Source: Bacteroidota bacterium
GTDB taxonomy: Bacteria > Bacteroidota > Bacteroidia > Chitinophagales > BACL12
NCBI GenBank assembly: GCA_016718035.1
Contig: JADKEK010000006.1
Span: 124,001-188,000, forward strand
Length of the DNA: 64,000 nucleotides
Direction of reading: 5' to 3'
Below are positions 1 to 9,560 of the stretch, piece after piece. The notes below the pieces were generated by a model, which saw nothing but the letters and a program-made list of their open reading frames with translations, searched no databases and had not been told where the DNA came from. Position numbers and translations under genes: made by a program. Within the stretch, counting starts at the first letter, position 1. Each line of letters begins with the position of its first letter.

Positions 1-120
1 GATGATCATTACACTCAGGCTAAGTGCAACAGCAACGCGGGCTATGGCAATAATCAATCGCGAAAACGACCGTTCTTTATTATGAATTATCTTTTTGGTG
101 ATAAAAAATTCGAACCACAT
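1..120 (-). CDS. ABC transporter permease, FtsX/LolE-like (N-terminal fragment)
   Basis: An open frame on the minus strand starts at an ATG at 120 and runs off the left edge after 40 codons without a stop. It begins MWFEFFITKKII, continues with a basic stretch (KERSFSRL) and enters a hydrophobic segment (IIAIARVAVALSLSVMII). This layout is typical of Bacteroidota FtsX/MacB-type permeases of the LolCDE lipoprotein-release kind: a short cytoplasmic N-terminus, a Ser-Arg-containing hinge, then the first membrane helix. It is divergent from the gene at 163, so the 42 bp between them must hold both promoters. The family call rests only on this N-terminal pattern; the diagnostic FtsX domain lies outside the window. 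Confidence 0.65.
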   Translation of the reverse strand, partial: MWFEFFITKKIIHNKERSFSRLIIAIARVAVALSLSVMII

Positions 121-134
121 CCCTAATTACTTTA

Positions 135-142
135 TAACTTTG
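135..142 (+). promoter_or_regulatory. Candidate -7 promoter box (TAACTTTG)
   Basis: TAACTTTG matches the Bacteroidota -7 consensus TAnnTTTG exactly and lies 20 nt before the ATG at 163. No clear TTG -33 element was seen at the expected distance, so this rests on the -7 box and position alone. Confidence 0.45.
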
Positions 143-162
143 GCCTTAGTTTTGAATGAAAC

Positions 163-1410
163 ATGCGTATGTCAATAATAGCTCTTGCTTTTACTCTGTT
201 TACTGTTTCAATTGCCTGTAAAAATAATGATTCTGCAATTGATAATGCTCAACCTGTGTCTAACCCTGCGGTAGCGCAAAAACAGGTTAATTATGATACA
301 GACATAATCACCGGTGCTCAGCAAACTGAGCTGTTGTTGCCACTAATTAAAGGCAAATACATTGCTTGTGTGGTAAATCAAACCAGCACAATTGGTGATA
401 AACACCTGGTAGACTCATTGATTGCTTCCGGCGTTAATATCGCAACTATTTTTGCGCCTGAACATGGATTTCGCGGAACTGAAGATGCAGGTGCTACCAT
501 TCTTAATGCAAAAGATACTAAAACAGGATTGCCGGTATTATCCTTATACGGCAACAAAAAGAAACCAACGCAACAAGACCTTGCTGATGTGGATGTAGTT
601 GTTTTTGATATTCAGGATGTTGGTGCGCGGTTTTATACGTATATCAGCTCGTTACATTATGTAATGGAAGCTTGTGCAGAATTAGGCAAACCAATTATTG
701 TTTTGGACCGACCAAACCCAAATGGTTTTTATGTGGATGGTCCTTTATTGGACAAAGCCTATAGTTCGTTTGTCGGCATGCATCCAATACCTGTTGTGCA
801 TGGTATGACTATTGGTGAATATGCCAAAATGATTAATGGTGAAAAATGGTTGGCGAATGGCGTTCAATGCGATTTAACGGTTATTCCCTGCAAAAATTAC
901 GACCATAAAAAAATGTACGAAGTGCCTATTGCACCATCGCCGAACTTGAAAAATATGCGAGCCATTTATATGTATCCAACATTATGTTTTTTTGAAGGTA
1001 CAAATGTGAGTGTGGGTAGAGGTACTGCAAAACCATTTGAAATTATCGGTTCGCCGTATTTAAAAAATACCGGATTTGAATTTACCCCAATGCCCGGCCC
1101 CGGAGCAAAATCACCCTTTTTAATGCATACCAAATGTTATGGATACGATTTTTCTGCTAAAAGTTTGGATGAAGTACAACAAGGAAAAATCGATATACAA
1201 TTATTGCTGAATATTTATCAGGAATTCGAACCTAAGGACAAATTTTTTCTTGAAAATAATTTCTTTAATAAATTAGCAGGTAGTGCTGAGTTGATGATGC
1301 AACTAAAAGGCGGATTATCGGAAGAAGAAATTCGTTTGAGCTGGCAAGATGATATAACAACATTTAAAAAAGTACGTAAACAATATTTACTTTACCCCGA
1401 TTTCGAATAA
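163..1410 (+). CDS. NamZ-like DUF1343 lipoprotein, putative exo-beta-N-acetylmuramidase
   Basis: 415 residues. An N-terminal hydrophobic stretch ends in a lipobox-like SIAC (Cys19), predicting a lipoprotein. The conserved DUF1343 blocks follow: EHGFRG at about 100-105, FDIQDVGARFYTY at about 148-160 and LDRPNPNG at about 181-188. Characterised members (NamZ, Bacillus YbbC) release N-acetylmuramic acid from the non-reducing end of peptidoglycan fragments, so a role in cell-wall turnover or recycling is inferred. The length fits the family. The stop overlaps the fmt start by one base (TAATG), so the two are probably co-transcribed and translationally coupled. An ATG two codons in (169) is an equally possible start. 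Confidence 0.88.
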   Translation: MRMSIIALAFTLFTVSIACKNNDSAIDNAQPVSNPAVAQKQVNYDTDIITGAQQTELLLPLIKGKYIACVVNQTSTIGDKHLVDSLIASGVNIATIFAPEHGFRGTEDAGATILNAKDTKTGLPVLSLYGNKKKPTQQDLADVDVVVFDIQDVGARFYTYISSLHYVMEACAELGKPIIVLDRPNPNGFYVDGPLLDKAYSSFVGMHPIPVVHGMTIGEYAKMINGEKWLANGVQCDLTVIPCKNYDHKKMYEVPIAPSPNLKNMRAIYMYPTLCFFEGTNVSVGRGTAKPFEIIGSPYLKNTGFEFTPMPGPGAKSPFLMHTKCYGYDFSAKSLDEVQQGKIDIQLLLNIYQEFEPKDKFFLENNFFNKLAGSAELMMQLKGGLSEEEIRLSWQDDITTFKKVRKQYLLYPDFE

Positions 1411-2324
1411 TGGCTGAAAAATTACGTATCGTGTATATGGGTACACCCGATTTTGCTGTCGCGGGTTTGCAGGCTTTGGTAGAAGCGGGTCATAAGGTGG
1501 TTGCTGTAATAACTGCTCCGGATAAACCATCGGGTAGGGGATTACAAATTCAGCAATCACCTGTAAAACAATTTGCTGTTGCTAAAAACATTCCTGTTTT
1601 ACAACCGGTTAAATTAAAAGACCCGGAATTTATAACTGCGTTAAAAAGTTATCATGCAGATTTACAGGTTGTTGTCGCATTTAGAATGTTGCCTGAAATA
1701 GTGTGGAATATGCCACGACTGGGGACACTTAATTTACATGCCTCACTATTACCTGATTATCGCGGAGCAGCACCTATCAATCATGCTATTATTCAGGGAG
1801 AAAAAACTACCGGAGTAACTACATTTTTTTTACAACATGCCATCGATACCGGTGATATCATTTTTATGGAAAAAATGGCAATTGAAGAAAATGATAATGC
1901 AGGAACACTTCACGATAAACTTATGCACCTTGGTGCGACATTAATAGTAAAAACAGTAAATGCCATAGAAGCCGGTAATTATGTTACTACACCACAATCC
2001 GGCACTTCCGATAAAATTGCACCAAAAATTTTTAAAGAAACCTGCTTAATCAATTGGAACCAACCGACAGCAACAATTTATAATTTTATTCGCGGTTTAT
2101 CACCTTACCCGGGAGCTTATTGTAATGTTAACAATAAGGTATATAAAATACTGGAGGCATCAAAAGAAATAATAGATACTCATTTAACGCCGGGCACCTT
2201 TATCGCCGAAAATGCAACACTTAAATTTGTCACCACCGATGGGTTTATTCATGTTTTATCCTTGCAGGCAGAAGGTAAAAAGCGCATGGCAACCGGTGAA
2301 TTTTTGCGCGGAAATAAATTGTAA
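1410..2324 (+). CDS. fmt: Methionyl-tRNA formyltransferase
   Basis: 304 residues, close to the usual length of about 310. It formylates Met-tRNA(fMet) with 10-formyltetrahydrofolate for translation initiation in the cytoplasm. The N-terminus (VYMGTPDFA) opens the Rossmann formyltransferase fold. The signature LHASLLPDYRGAAPI at about 109-123 follows the catalytic Asn108 and His110 (NLH), and the catalytic Asp lies in the segment AIDTGDI (about 144-150). The C-terminal OB-like domain includes FIRGLSPYPGAY. It begins on the last base of the DUF1343 stop and is convergent with the esterase gene, whose stop is at the next base. Confidence 0.97.
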   Translation: MAEKLRIVYMGTPDFAVAGLQALVEAGHKVVAVITAPDKPSGRGLQIQQSPVKQFAVAKNIPVLQPVKLKDPEFITALKSYHADLQVVVAFRMLPEIVWNMPRLGTLNLHASLLPDYRGAAPINHAIIQGEKTTGVTTFFLQHAIDTGDIIFMEKMAIEENDNAGTLHDKLMHLGATLIVKTVNAIEAGNYVTTPQSGTSDKIAPKIFKETCLINWNQPTATIYNFIRGLSPYPGAYCNVNNKVYKILEASKEIIDTHLTPGTFIAENATLKFVTTDGFIHVLSLQAEGKKRMATGEFLRGNKL

Positions 2325-3233
2325 TTATTCTTGTCCCAATAAAAAAGTGAGCGGAATATGCAATCGTTTACTCCATGCCTGTTCAGTATGAGGTTCACCT
2401 TCAAATTTACGCGTCATCCAATTTTTTTCAGTATAACCTTTTTGTTTCATTATACTATCCACTTTAATTTGATGCGGTTCATATAATTGATCCAAAGTGG
2501 TAGTCCCGAAATCGAAATATATTTTATGCGAATCAGGTGAAGGAAGGTGTTTACTCAAATAATCTTGAAACGCTAGTGGAATAACATTTTCCGGCGCTTG
2601 TAAACTTCCCGGCCAATGGGTGGATAAACAAGCTGCACCACCAAATACTTCAGGATACTCACATATTGCATACATGGAAATTAAACCTCCCATACTGGAA
2701 CCTGCAATCATGGTGTGATTTTTATCAGTGTATGTTGAATAGGTTTTATCTATAAAAGGTTTTAACTCTGTAACCAAAAATTTCAGGTAAGCATCACTTC
2801 GGGGTTGCTGCTGTAATTCATTTTTAATTAAAGTATCCTGAACATCTTTGGATAAATAACTAATGGGAGTTTGTGGAAAATATTCTGAATGCCTGTATAC
2901 ACCATTATTCCATATACCTACAACAATACAATCGATAATTTGGTTTTGAGATAACAGTTGCGAAACTATTTCATCTACTTGCCATTCTTGTTTATTCCAG
3001 GTTATGGCAGCATCATATAACATCTGACCATCGTGCATGTATAGCACAGCATATTTTTTATTTACATCATAATTTTCCGGAAGCCAAACATCAATATTTC
3101 TGGCATCCACAAATGCAGAAGCAAACATTTCATGCCTCACAATTGTACCTTTAACAGGTACAGGTATTTGAGCAATACTTTCAGCAGCAAACATGATAAA
3201 TGTACAAATAAATGCAACTATTAATTTACTCAT
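2325..3233 (-). CDS. Secreted alpha/beta-hydrolase, esterase D (PF00756) type
   Basis: About 302 residues from the ATG at 3233, chosen because it gives a clean signal peptide (MSKLIVAFICTF...SIAQ). The open frame extends further upstream, but that part is antisense-like and overlaps the upstream gene. Visible are the oxyanion-side block VLYMHDGQ (about 63-70) and the nucleophile elbow GSSMGG with Ser180; a C-terminal EPHTEQAW supplies the likely catalytic His. Family members hydrolyse esters such as siderophores, feruloyl esters or S-formylglutathione; the substrate here is unknown. The start overlaps the upstream M23 gene by 8 bp, implying a two-gene operon of exported hydrolases. Confidence 0.85.
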   Translation of the reverse strand: MSKLIVAFICTFIMFAAESIAQIPVPVKGTIVRHEMFASAFVDARNIDVWLPENYDVNKKYAVLYMHDGQMLYDAAITWNKQEWQVDEIVSQLLSQNQIIDCIVVGIWNNGVYRHSEYFPQTPISYLSKDVQDTLIKNELQQQPRSDAYLKFLVTELKPFIDKTYSTYTDKNHTMIAGSSMGGLISMYAICEYPEVFGGAACLSTHWPGSLQAPENVIPLAFQDYLSKHLPSPDSHKIYFDFGTTTLDQLYEPHQIKVDSIMKQKGYTEKNWMTRKFEGEPHTEQAWSKRLHIPLTFLLGQE

Positions 3234-4635
3234 ATACGTAAACTGGAATGGTCGTAAACGATTGAGTAGGTAAATCCTGAATGGCCACATAATACAATCC
3301 TGCACTTAAACCATTAGTATGAATAACCGCATTTTGTTGCTCAGTACCGGATACTACTATTTGCGGAGCTACAACTTGCCCAACTGTATTGAGCAATTGA
3401 ACATTCGCATTTACCATTTCATCGGTATTCAGTTGAACATTAATACTATTATTTTCATACCAAGCTGTCGCATCGTTGAGTAAGTTATTGTTATCTGCAC
3501 TCACAGGCATATCACCAACAATAAAAGTATGTTCGTAAGTAGTACCATTTAATTCAACAGCCCATGTCCATTCACCTTCAGGAGCATCATTTGGAATGGT
3601 GTACCACCAGTACCAATAAGAAGCAAGGTAATAGTCAGGCTGATAAAAATCCCAATCATACCAAACTTCGCCATCAGCTTTTGTAATGGTTAAATTACAT
3701 AAATCCGTTGGCGATAAATCTTTTGCATAAAAAACAAAATAACACTCAGAGCCAGGCATGAAATTATTTGATTCGTGGGTTATGGCTGGTTCGGGACAAG
3801 GCATAAATTCGGGTGGGGCACTATGCGTTTGCACTCTGTTAATTTCAGGTTTAATATAAGGGTCCTGATCAGCCCACCAGGTATCTACATTCATGGTATT
3901 ACAAGTGCCTTCAAAAGGGTCTATCAAATTATTATCATCATTATACATCTCAAAATGTAAATGTGGTCCTGTTGAATTTCCTGAACTACCTACAGTGCCC
4001 AAATATTCTCCAACTTCAACAGTTTCACCTAAACCTTTGGCTGTAAGCGAACTTTTTTTCATATGACCATACCATGCTGTTGAACCATCTGTATGTTTTA
4101 CATAGATGGCATTCCACGAACCAGGATTAAATGCACAGTTCTGATCGAAATTGCCATCGTATTTTCCCACAATTGTTCCAGGTGCTGCGGCAACAATTTT
4201 CACTGCTCCTGCATTAGTTAAATTCCAATCAAACGGCCATAAAAAATAATCAATTCCCTGATGGTTATATCCTGATTCAGTATCGTATGTTCTTTCACCA
4301 CAATTCCAATCTTCCAACGAATTTGGATAAGCATTGTCGTGGTCAACATAATTTGAAATGGCATAAAAATTATATCCCTCAAAGCCATCGTTCCATGCTA
4401 ATGGAAATTGCAATGCAACAGTAGCTGTTTTATTATATACCATTGGTAATTTTCCCTCAGCCTGCAATTTGGCTTCGTTTTCTTCCAACATTTGAAAAAT
4501 GGTTGCCCTTTGTTCCGGCGACATTTCATCTAATGGTGTCATATTGTATTCTCCACCGCTAAATTGTTGGGATGTCTGATTAAATGCTGTAGTGCTTATA
4601 ACACAGCAAATAACTAGGATAGTAAGTTGTTTCAT
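3226..4635 (-). CDS. Secreted M23 metallopeptidase with T9SS sorting domain
   Basis: About 469 residues from the ATG at 4635, which opens a signal peptide (MKQLTILVICCVISTTAF). The LytM/M23 zinc site is intact: HQGID (His125, Asp129), YGH (His191) and HLHFE (His225, His227). The family cleaves peptidoglycan cross-bridges or glycine-rich peptides. A beta-rich middle domain follows, then a C-terminal region of about 70 residues (VQLLNTVGQVV...GLSAGLYYVAIQD) of T9SS type A sorting-domain form, so the enzyme is probably exported by the type IX system to the surface or medium. It is the first gene of an operon with the esterase. Confidence 0.88.
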   Translation of the reverse strand: MKQLTILVICCVISTTAFNQTSQQFSGGEYNMTPLDEMSPEQRATIFQMLEENEAKLQAEGKLPMVYNKTATVALQFPLAWNDGFEGYNFYAISNYVDHDNAYPNSLEDWNCGERTYDTESGYNHQGIDYFLWPFDWNLTNAGAVKIVAAAPGTIVGKYDGNFDQNCAFNPGSWNAIYVKHTDGSTAWYGHMKKSSLTAKGLGETVEVGEYLGTVGSSGNSTGPHLHFEMYNDDNNLIDPFEGTCNTMNVDTWWADQDPYIKPEINRVQTHSAPPEFMPCPEPAITHESNNFMPGSECYFVFYAKDLSPTDLCNLTITKADGEVWYDWDFYQPDYYLASYWYWWYTIPNDAPEGEWTWAVELNGTTYEHTFIVGDMPVSADNNNLLNDATAWYENNSINVQLNTDEMVNANVQLLNTVGQVVAPQIVVSGTEQQNAVIHTNGLSAGLYYVAIQDLPTQSFTTIPVYVYE

Positions 4636-4871
4636 TGGTCTATTTTGTGATAAAAATAGCATAAAAACCGGAAAATACGCCCATGAATTAACAATTCGAC
4701 ACCTACTAGTTTTTGTCAAAATTGCCACCCTGACTGGGATTGATTAACCATAACTTCAACAAAACTCAGAATTATGTAAAAGACGTTGAGTTTCGTAATC
4801 CAGGGCTATTACCTTTAGTATTTGAGTATACTCCAATTCCTAAAAGCAACAATTATGACTTTCACGAGCAT

Positions 4872-4901
4872 AAAAAAACCGGATGATAACTCACCCGGTT
4901 T
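4872..4901 (-). terminator. Rho-independent terminator of alaS
   Basis: Read on the minus strand: a 7-bp stem AAACCGG/CCGGTTT with a 16-nt loop, followed immediately by a T run. It lies 20 bp beyond the alaS stop. Confidence 0.85.
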
Positions 4902-4920
4902 AATAGTATATTCAAAAAGT

Positions 4921-7536
4921 TTATAATCCTGCTACCGACAATTCCAAAACTTTTTGTAACCCTTCAGGTTTTTTACCACCTGCTGTTGCAAAAAATTTCT
5001 GACCACCTCCACCACCTTCAATCTCTTTGCCTAATTCGCGGATTAATTTGGAAGCATCCATATTTTTAGCAGCCACTAACTCATCACTTATCATGATGGT
5101 TAATGATGCCTTAGCTTGAATTTCTGCTCCTAACACACAAAATAAATTAGTGGTTTCGTTGCGTAATTCGTAAGCCAGTTTTTTAATTAAATCTGCATTT
5201 GGTAAATCTACAATGGCACGAATAACCTGCACATCACCAAATGTTTCTTTTTTGGCAAGTAAATCATTTTTGATTTGATTTAATTGCATCAGCTGATATT
5301 TTTCTATTTCCTTTTTTAAGGTGCTGTTTTCTTCTACTAAACTGCCAATACTTTTTACAATATCAGTCCCTTTGGTAAGTTCTGTAATTTGTTGAATAGT
5401 GGTTAATTGCTCATCAATAAATTTACCCACTGCTTCACCGGTAATGGCTTCAATTCTGCGAATACCGGCGGCTACCGCGCTCTCACTCACTATTTTACAA
5501 TAACCAATTTCGCCGGTTGCACCAACATGTGTACCACCGCAAAATTCTTTGCTGTATTTTTCATCTGCAATAACAACGCGCACTGTTTCACCGTATTTTT
5601 CTCCAAATAACATCATTGCACCTAATTGTTGCGCTTCAGCTATTGGCATTACTTTAGTAACAACCGGAATATTTTCGCGAATTTTTTTGTTGACCATTAA
5701 TTCAATCTGTTGTAATTCCACATCGGTGATTTTCGAAAAATGCGAAAAGTCGAAACGCAATCTATCCGGACCAACATAACTTCCTTTTTGTTGCACATGC
5801 GTGCCTAATACCGAACGCAACGCTGCATGTAATAAATGTGTTGCAGTATGATTGTAGGTAATATCTGTGCGACGTTTAGCATCAACCTGTGCAAATATTT
5901 TACCTTCATTTTGTTGTGGCAACTGGTCGGTGAAATGAATAATTAAATCATTTTCTTTTTTAGTATCTAATACGCGTATTACATCTGCATTCACAGAAAT
6001 AAAACCGGTATCACCTGTTTGTCCGCCGCTTTCAGCATAAAAAGGTGTTTTATTTAATACCACCTGATACTGCATTTCATTTTTCACTTTAACCGAACGC
6101 ATTTTAACCAGGTTGGCTTCGCAAGCTAAATCGGTATATCCGACAAATTCAATTTTCGTATCATTATTTACAATAATCCAGTCGCCGGTTTCCATTCCCG
6201 AAGCATTGCGGCTTCTGTCTTTTTGTTTTTGCAGTTCTACATTAAATCCGACTTCATCTGTATCTAAACCGTTTTCACGTGTTATTAATGTGGTTAAATC
6301 AAATGGAAATCCATAAGTATCATATAATTCAAAAGCTACAACACCTGAAATGGTAGTTTGATTTTTTGATTTAGCTTCCGACATTACATCAGTTAAACGT
6401 TTAATACCGTTTTCTAATGTTCTTAAAAATGCCGTTTCTTCTTCAAAAATAACTTTAGCAACTAATTCGCGTTGCGCATGTAATTCAGAAAATACATGAT
6501 TAAACTGGTCGGCTAATACATTTACTAATTCATTAAAAAATGGCTTCTTAAATCCGAGGTAAGAAAACCCGTAACGAATAGCACGACGTAAAATCCTTCT
6601 GATAACATATCCCGCTCCGGTATTAGATGGTAATTGTCCATCTGCAATACAAAAACTCACTGCACGAATATGGTCAGCAATAACACGCATGGCAATATCA
6701 GTTTGTTCTGTTTTACGATAACTATGTCCGCTTAGTTGTTCAATTTTTTTAATGAGTGGTGTAAATACATCTGTGTCATAATTCGACGATTTACCTTGTA
6801 ATGCGCGCACCAATCGCTCAAATCCCATACCGGTATCGATATGTTTAGCAGGTAATTCAACTAAGGATTTATCTGCTTTGCGATTAAATTGCATAAATAC
6901 GTGATTCCAGATTTCAATTACCTGTGGGTCACTCATATTTACTAATGTAGCACCATCAACTGCAGCGCGTTCAGCATCAGAACGCATATCGTAATGAATT
7001 TCCGAACATGGTCCGCAGGGGCCTGTATCACCCATCTCCCAAAAATTATCTTTTTTGTTGCCTTTTAAAATATGCGTTTCATCAATAAGTGATTTCCAAA
7101 CATCATAGGCTTCCTGATCAAATTCCAAATTTTCAGCAGCATCACCTTCAAATACAGTAACATATAATCGGCTTTTATCCAATTTGTACACCTCAGTCAG
7201 TAATTCCCATCCCCAGTTAATACTTTCTTTTTTGAAATAGTCGCCAAAACTCCAGTTGCCCAACATTTCGAACATGGTATGGTGATAGGTATCAACTCCT
7301 ACTTCTTCAAGGTCGTTATGTTTTCCGGAAACGCGTAAACATTTTTGAGTATCAGCAATACGTGGATATTGAATAGGTTTATTGCCAAGAAATAAATCTT
7401 TAAACTGATTCATACCGGCGTTAGTAAACATTAACGTTGGGTCATTCTTAACCACAATTGGCGCTGAATCAACGATTTTATGTTGTTTACTTTCAAAAAA
7501 TTTCAAAAAATGCTGACGAATTTCCTGCGATGTCAT
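4921..7536 (-). CDS. alaS: Alanyl-tRNA synthetase
   Basis: 871 residues, the normal length for bacterial AlaS. It charges tRNA-Ala and edits Ser/Gly mischarging. The class II catalytic core starts MTSQEIRQHFLKFF with NDPTLMFTNAGMNQF (motif 1 region), HHTMFEMLGNWSFGDYFK and GTGM(G)FERL-type motif 3. The editing domain has the zinc-binding HTATHLLHAAL (HxxxH) and FCGGTHV motifs. The C-terminal DHHA1-like domain ends in a glycine-rich EGGGGGQ stretch. It is divergent from the M23 endopeptidase gene at 7649 with a 112-bp shared upstream region, and has its own terminator. Confidence 0.98.
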   Translation of the reverse strand: MTSQEIRQHFLKFFESKQHKIVDSAPIVVKNDPTLMFTNAGMNQFKDLFLGNKPIQYPRIADTQKCLRVSGKHNDLEEVGVDTYHHTMFEMLGNWSFGDYFKKESINWGWELLTEVYKLDKSRLYVTVFEGDAAENLEFDQEAYDVWKSLIDETHILKGNKKDNFWEMGDTGPCGPCSEIHYDMRSDAERAAVDGATLVNMSDPQVIEIWNHVFMQFNRKADKSLVELPAKHIDTGMGFERLVRALQGKSSNYDTDVFTPLIKKIEQLSGHSYRKTEQTDIAMRVIADHIRAVSFCIADGQLPSNTGAGYVIRRILRRAIRYGFSYLGFKKPFFNELVNVLADQFNHVFSELHAQRELVAKVIFEEETAFLRTLENGIKRLTDVMSEAKSKNQTTISGVVAFELYDTYGFPFDLTTLITRENGLDTDEVGFNVELQKQKDRSRNASGMETGDWIIVNNDTKIEFVGYTDLACEANLVKMRSVKVKNEMQYQVVLNKTPFYAESGGQTGDTGFISVNADVIRVLDTKKENDLIIHFTDQLPQQNEGKIFAQVDAKRRTDITYNHTATHLLHAALRSVLGTHVQQKGSYVGPDRLRFDFSHFSKITDVELQQIELMVNKKIRENIPVVTKVMPIAEAQQLGAMMLFGEKYGETVRVVIADEKYSKEFCGGTHVGATGEIGYCKIVSESAVAAGIRRIEAITGEAVGKFIDEQLTTIQQITELTKGTDIVKSIGSLVEENSTLKKEIEKYQLMQLNQIKNDLLAKKETFGDVQVIRAIVDLPNADLIKKLAYELRNETTNLFCVLGAEIQAKASLTIMISDELVAAKNMDASKLIRELGKEIEGGGGGQKFFATAGGKKPEGLQKVLELSVAGL

Positions 7537-7648
7537 AATAGTTCCTGTTCCTTCGTTTTATGTTTTGTAAAATATTAACTATTTTCGTGTCCCTCCAAAA
7601 AGCACACAGCCATTAAATTAAGGTGCAAAATTACTGAATCACGGCCGC

Positions 7649-8623
7649 ATGGCGAAGAAGGTAAAATATTTTTATAATCCTGCGAATCTCAGGTTCGAAA
7701 AGCACGTAACCCCGCGTTGGGTATGGACTTTACGGATATTGGGATGGATATGTACGGCCGGTGTTTTTGCCTCTTTAATTGTTTGGATTGCGTATACCTA
7801 CTTTGATTCACCCAAAGAGCGCTATTTGAAAGACCAGATTTCTCAAATGGAGCTGGAGCTCGACTTCATGAACAACAAGCTCGATACCATGGGGGTTATT
7901 TTGGGCGAACTTGCGGAAAGGGACGACAATATTTACAGGGTAATATTTGAAGCAGAGCCGGTTTCACGCAGCGAGCGGATTGCCGGAATTGGCGGTAGCG
8001 ACCGTTTTAAACGCATGAATAAACTCGATAATTCTGAAATGCTGAAAAATACGGCTATGAAACTCGAGCTCATTCGTCGCCAAATGGTGGTGCAGTCCAA
8101 ATCTTTTGATGAAATAACCAATCTCGTTCAGGATAAGGAAAAACTCCTTGCTCATACACCATCTATTCAACCGGTAAGTAATAAAGATCTGGAACGTATT
8201 GCCTCCGGTTTTGGCTGGCGAATTCACCCTATTTACAAATTTGCCAAATTCCATGAGGGTTTAGACTTCACAGCACCAAAAGGAACCGATGTTTTTGCTA
8301 CCGCAGATGGCACTGTTGTGCAGTCAGATAATAACTCCAGCGGATATGGCAATGTGATTGTAATTGACCATGGCTATGGTTACAAAACGCGTTATGCGCA
8401 TTTAAGCGCTTTTAAAGTGCGCGCAGGCCAAAAGGTGAAACGCGGCGAACTAATTGGTTTGGTGGGTAACTCCGGTTTGTCTACCGCACCACATTTACAT
8501 TATGAAGTGGAGAAAAACAACGAAAGAGTTGACCCAATTAACTTCTTCTATACCGACCTTACTGCAGAAGAATATGCCCGTATGATAGAGCTGGCAAACA
8601 AATCCAATCAGTCGTACGACTAA
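7649..8623 (+). CDS. Membrane-anchored M23 peptidase (murein hydrolase)
   Basis: 324 residues. A basic N-terminus precedes one membrane helix (about 28-50), then helical, coiled-coil-prone segments (about 55-95 and 125-170), then a C-terminal LytM domain with a complete zinc site: HEGLD (His202, Asp206), RYAHLS (His251) and PHLHYE (His282, His284). A periplasmic enzyme anchored in the inner membrane is predicted, either a peptidoglycan endopeptidase or a coiled-coil M23 protein of the NlpD/EnvC/MepM group. Retention of all metal ligands argues for an active enzyme. The neighbouring merR gene follows after 90 bp with its own promoter-like box. Confidence 0.92.
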   Translation: MAKKVKYFYNPANLRFEKHVTPRWVWTLRILGWICTAGVFASLIVWIAYTYFDSPKERYLKDQISQMELELDFMNNKLDTMGVILGELAERDDNIYRVIFEAEPVSRSERIAGIGGSDRFKRMNKLDNSEMLKNTAMKLELIRRQMVVQSKSFDEITNLVQDKEKLLAHTPSIQPVSNKDLERIASGFGWRIHPIYKFAKFHEGLDFTAPKGTDVFATADGTVVQSDNNSSGYGNVIVIDHGYGYKTRYAHLSAFKVRAGQKVKRGELIGLVGNSGLSTAPHLHYEVEKNNERVDPINFFYTDLTAEEYARMIELANKSNQSYD

Positions 8624-8649
8624 TTTTACAGCTGCTACCTCATGTGCTA

Positions 8650-8676
8650 TTGTATAAGATAAAATTGATATATTTG
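8650..8676 (+). promoter_or_regulatory. Candidate promoter for the merR-family gene
   Basis: TTG at 8650-8652 and TATATTTG (TAnnTTTG) at 8669-8676, with a 16-nt spacer, form the two-part Bacteroidota promoter pattern. The box lies 38 nt before the ATG at 8714. Confidence 0.5.
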
Positions 8677-8713
8677 TAATTCAATTGATTATGCACACAC
8701 TCATTGCCTCATC

Positions 8714-9049
8714 ATGCCTTATAAAGAAAAGGAAATAGAAAAAATTTATTGGTCGATAGGGGAAGTTTCAGAAATGCTGGATCTCAGCTTTGCACAAATT
8801 CGATTATGGGAAAAAGAATTTGATGTTTTTAATCTGAAAAAAAATAAAAAAGGCGACAGATATTTTACTAAAAAAGATATCGAAAATTTACGCGTAATCA
8901 AATATCTGCTCAAAGAAAAAAAATATACCATCAAAGGTGCTCGCGAAAAAATGAAATCGGGTGGCGATAAAGCGGATAATCAATATCAGGCTGTAGCAGC
9001 ACTTAAAAAAATCAGACAATTTTTAGTTGAGCTGAAGGAACAATTGTAA
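8714..9049 (+). CDS. MerR-family transcriptional regulator
   Basis: 111 residues. The N-terminal winged helix-turn-helix reads YWSIGEVSEMLDLSFAQIRLWEKEF (helix-turn-helix at about 12-35), then the wing (KKNKKGDRYFTKKDIENL) and a helical tail with KKYTIKGAREKMK. The long effector-binding domain of metal- or drug-sensing MerR proteins is absent, so no ligand can be proposed. This short form is widespread in Bacteroidota next to the M23 peptidase gene found directly upstream here. It probably binds DNA as a dimer; the target is unknown. Confidence 0.88.
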   Translation: MPYKEKEIEKIYWSIGEVSEMLDLSFAQIRLWEKEFDVFNLKKNKKGDRYFTKKDIENLRVIKYLLKEKKYTIKGAREKMKSGGDKADNQYQAVAALKKIRQFLVELKEQL

Positions 9050-9087
9050 GTAATTGATATATTTATTTTTATTCAAAATTTTATTGT

Positions 9088-9558
9088 ATGGAAACACTTG
9101 ACAACAACTTGAGCAACGGTGAAAACCTGATTATAAATGGTCAAATAAAATCGCATTTACTGGAGACTGCTAAATGGGGCAGAATGTTGGCAATAATAGG
9201 GTTTGTAGGCTTAGGCTTAATGGTTATTTTTTTAATTTTTGGCGTGAGTATGTTTAATTCAATTTTAGCTCAACAAACCATGTCAACCGGCGGAAGTGCA
9301 ATTGGTAGTGCCATGACGGGAGCCTATATATTTTTCGCGTTATTTATGCTCATTTACCTCTTCCCTTTATTGTATTTATACAAAGGTTCTGTTGCTTATA
9401 TAAGAGCGCTTAACAACGATAATCAGGAAGAACTCGAGGCTGGTTTTGAAAATTATAAATCGCTGTTCAAATTTATCGGCATTTTTACTATAATTGTTTT
9501 TGGTTTATACCTGATTATATTTTTAGGAAGTATTTTATTGGGAGGATTATTAACTTGA
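9088..9558 (+). CDS. DUF5362-family small membrane protein
   Basis: 156 residues with hydrophobic helices at about 30-55, 73-100 and 130-153. A conserved cytosolic segment in the last third (RALNNDNQEELEAGFENYKSLFKF) precedes the final helix. N-terminal wording (INGQIKSHLLETAKWGRMLAIIGFV) resembles the DUF5362 family of Bacteroidota. No function is known. The stop overlaps a TTG codon that could extend the next frame, but that gene most likely starts at 9561. Confidence 0.75.
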   Translation: METLDNNLSNGENLIINGQIKSHLLETAKWGRMLAIIGFVGLGLMVIFLIFGVSMFNSILAQQTMSTGGSAIGSAMTGAYIFFALFMLIYLFPLLYLYKGSVAYIRALNNDNQEELEAGFENYKSLFKFIGIFTIIVFGLYLIIFLGSILLGGLLT

Positions 9559-9560
9559 AT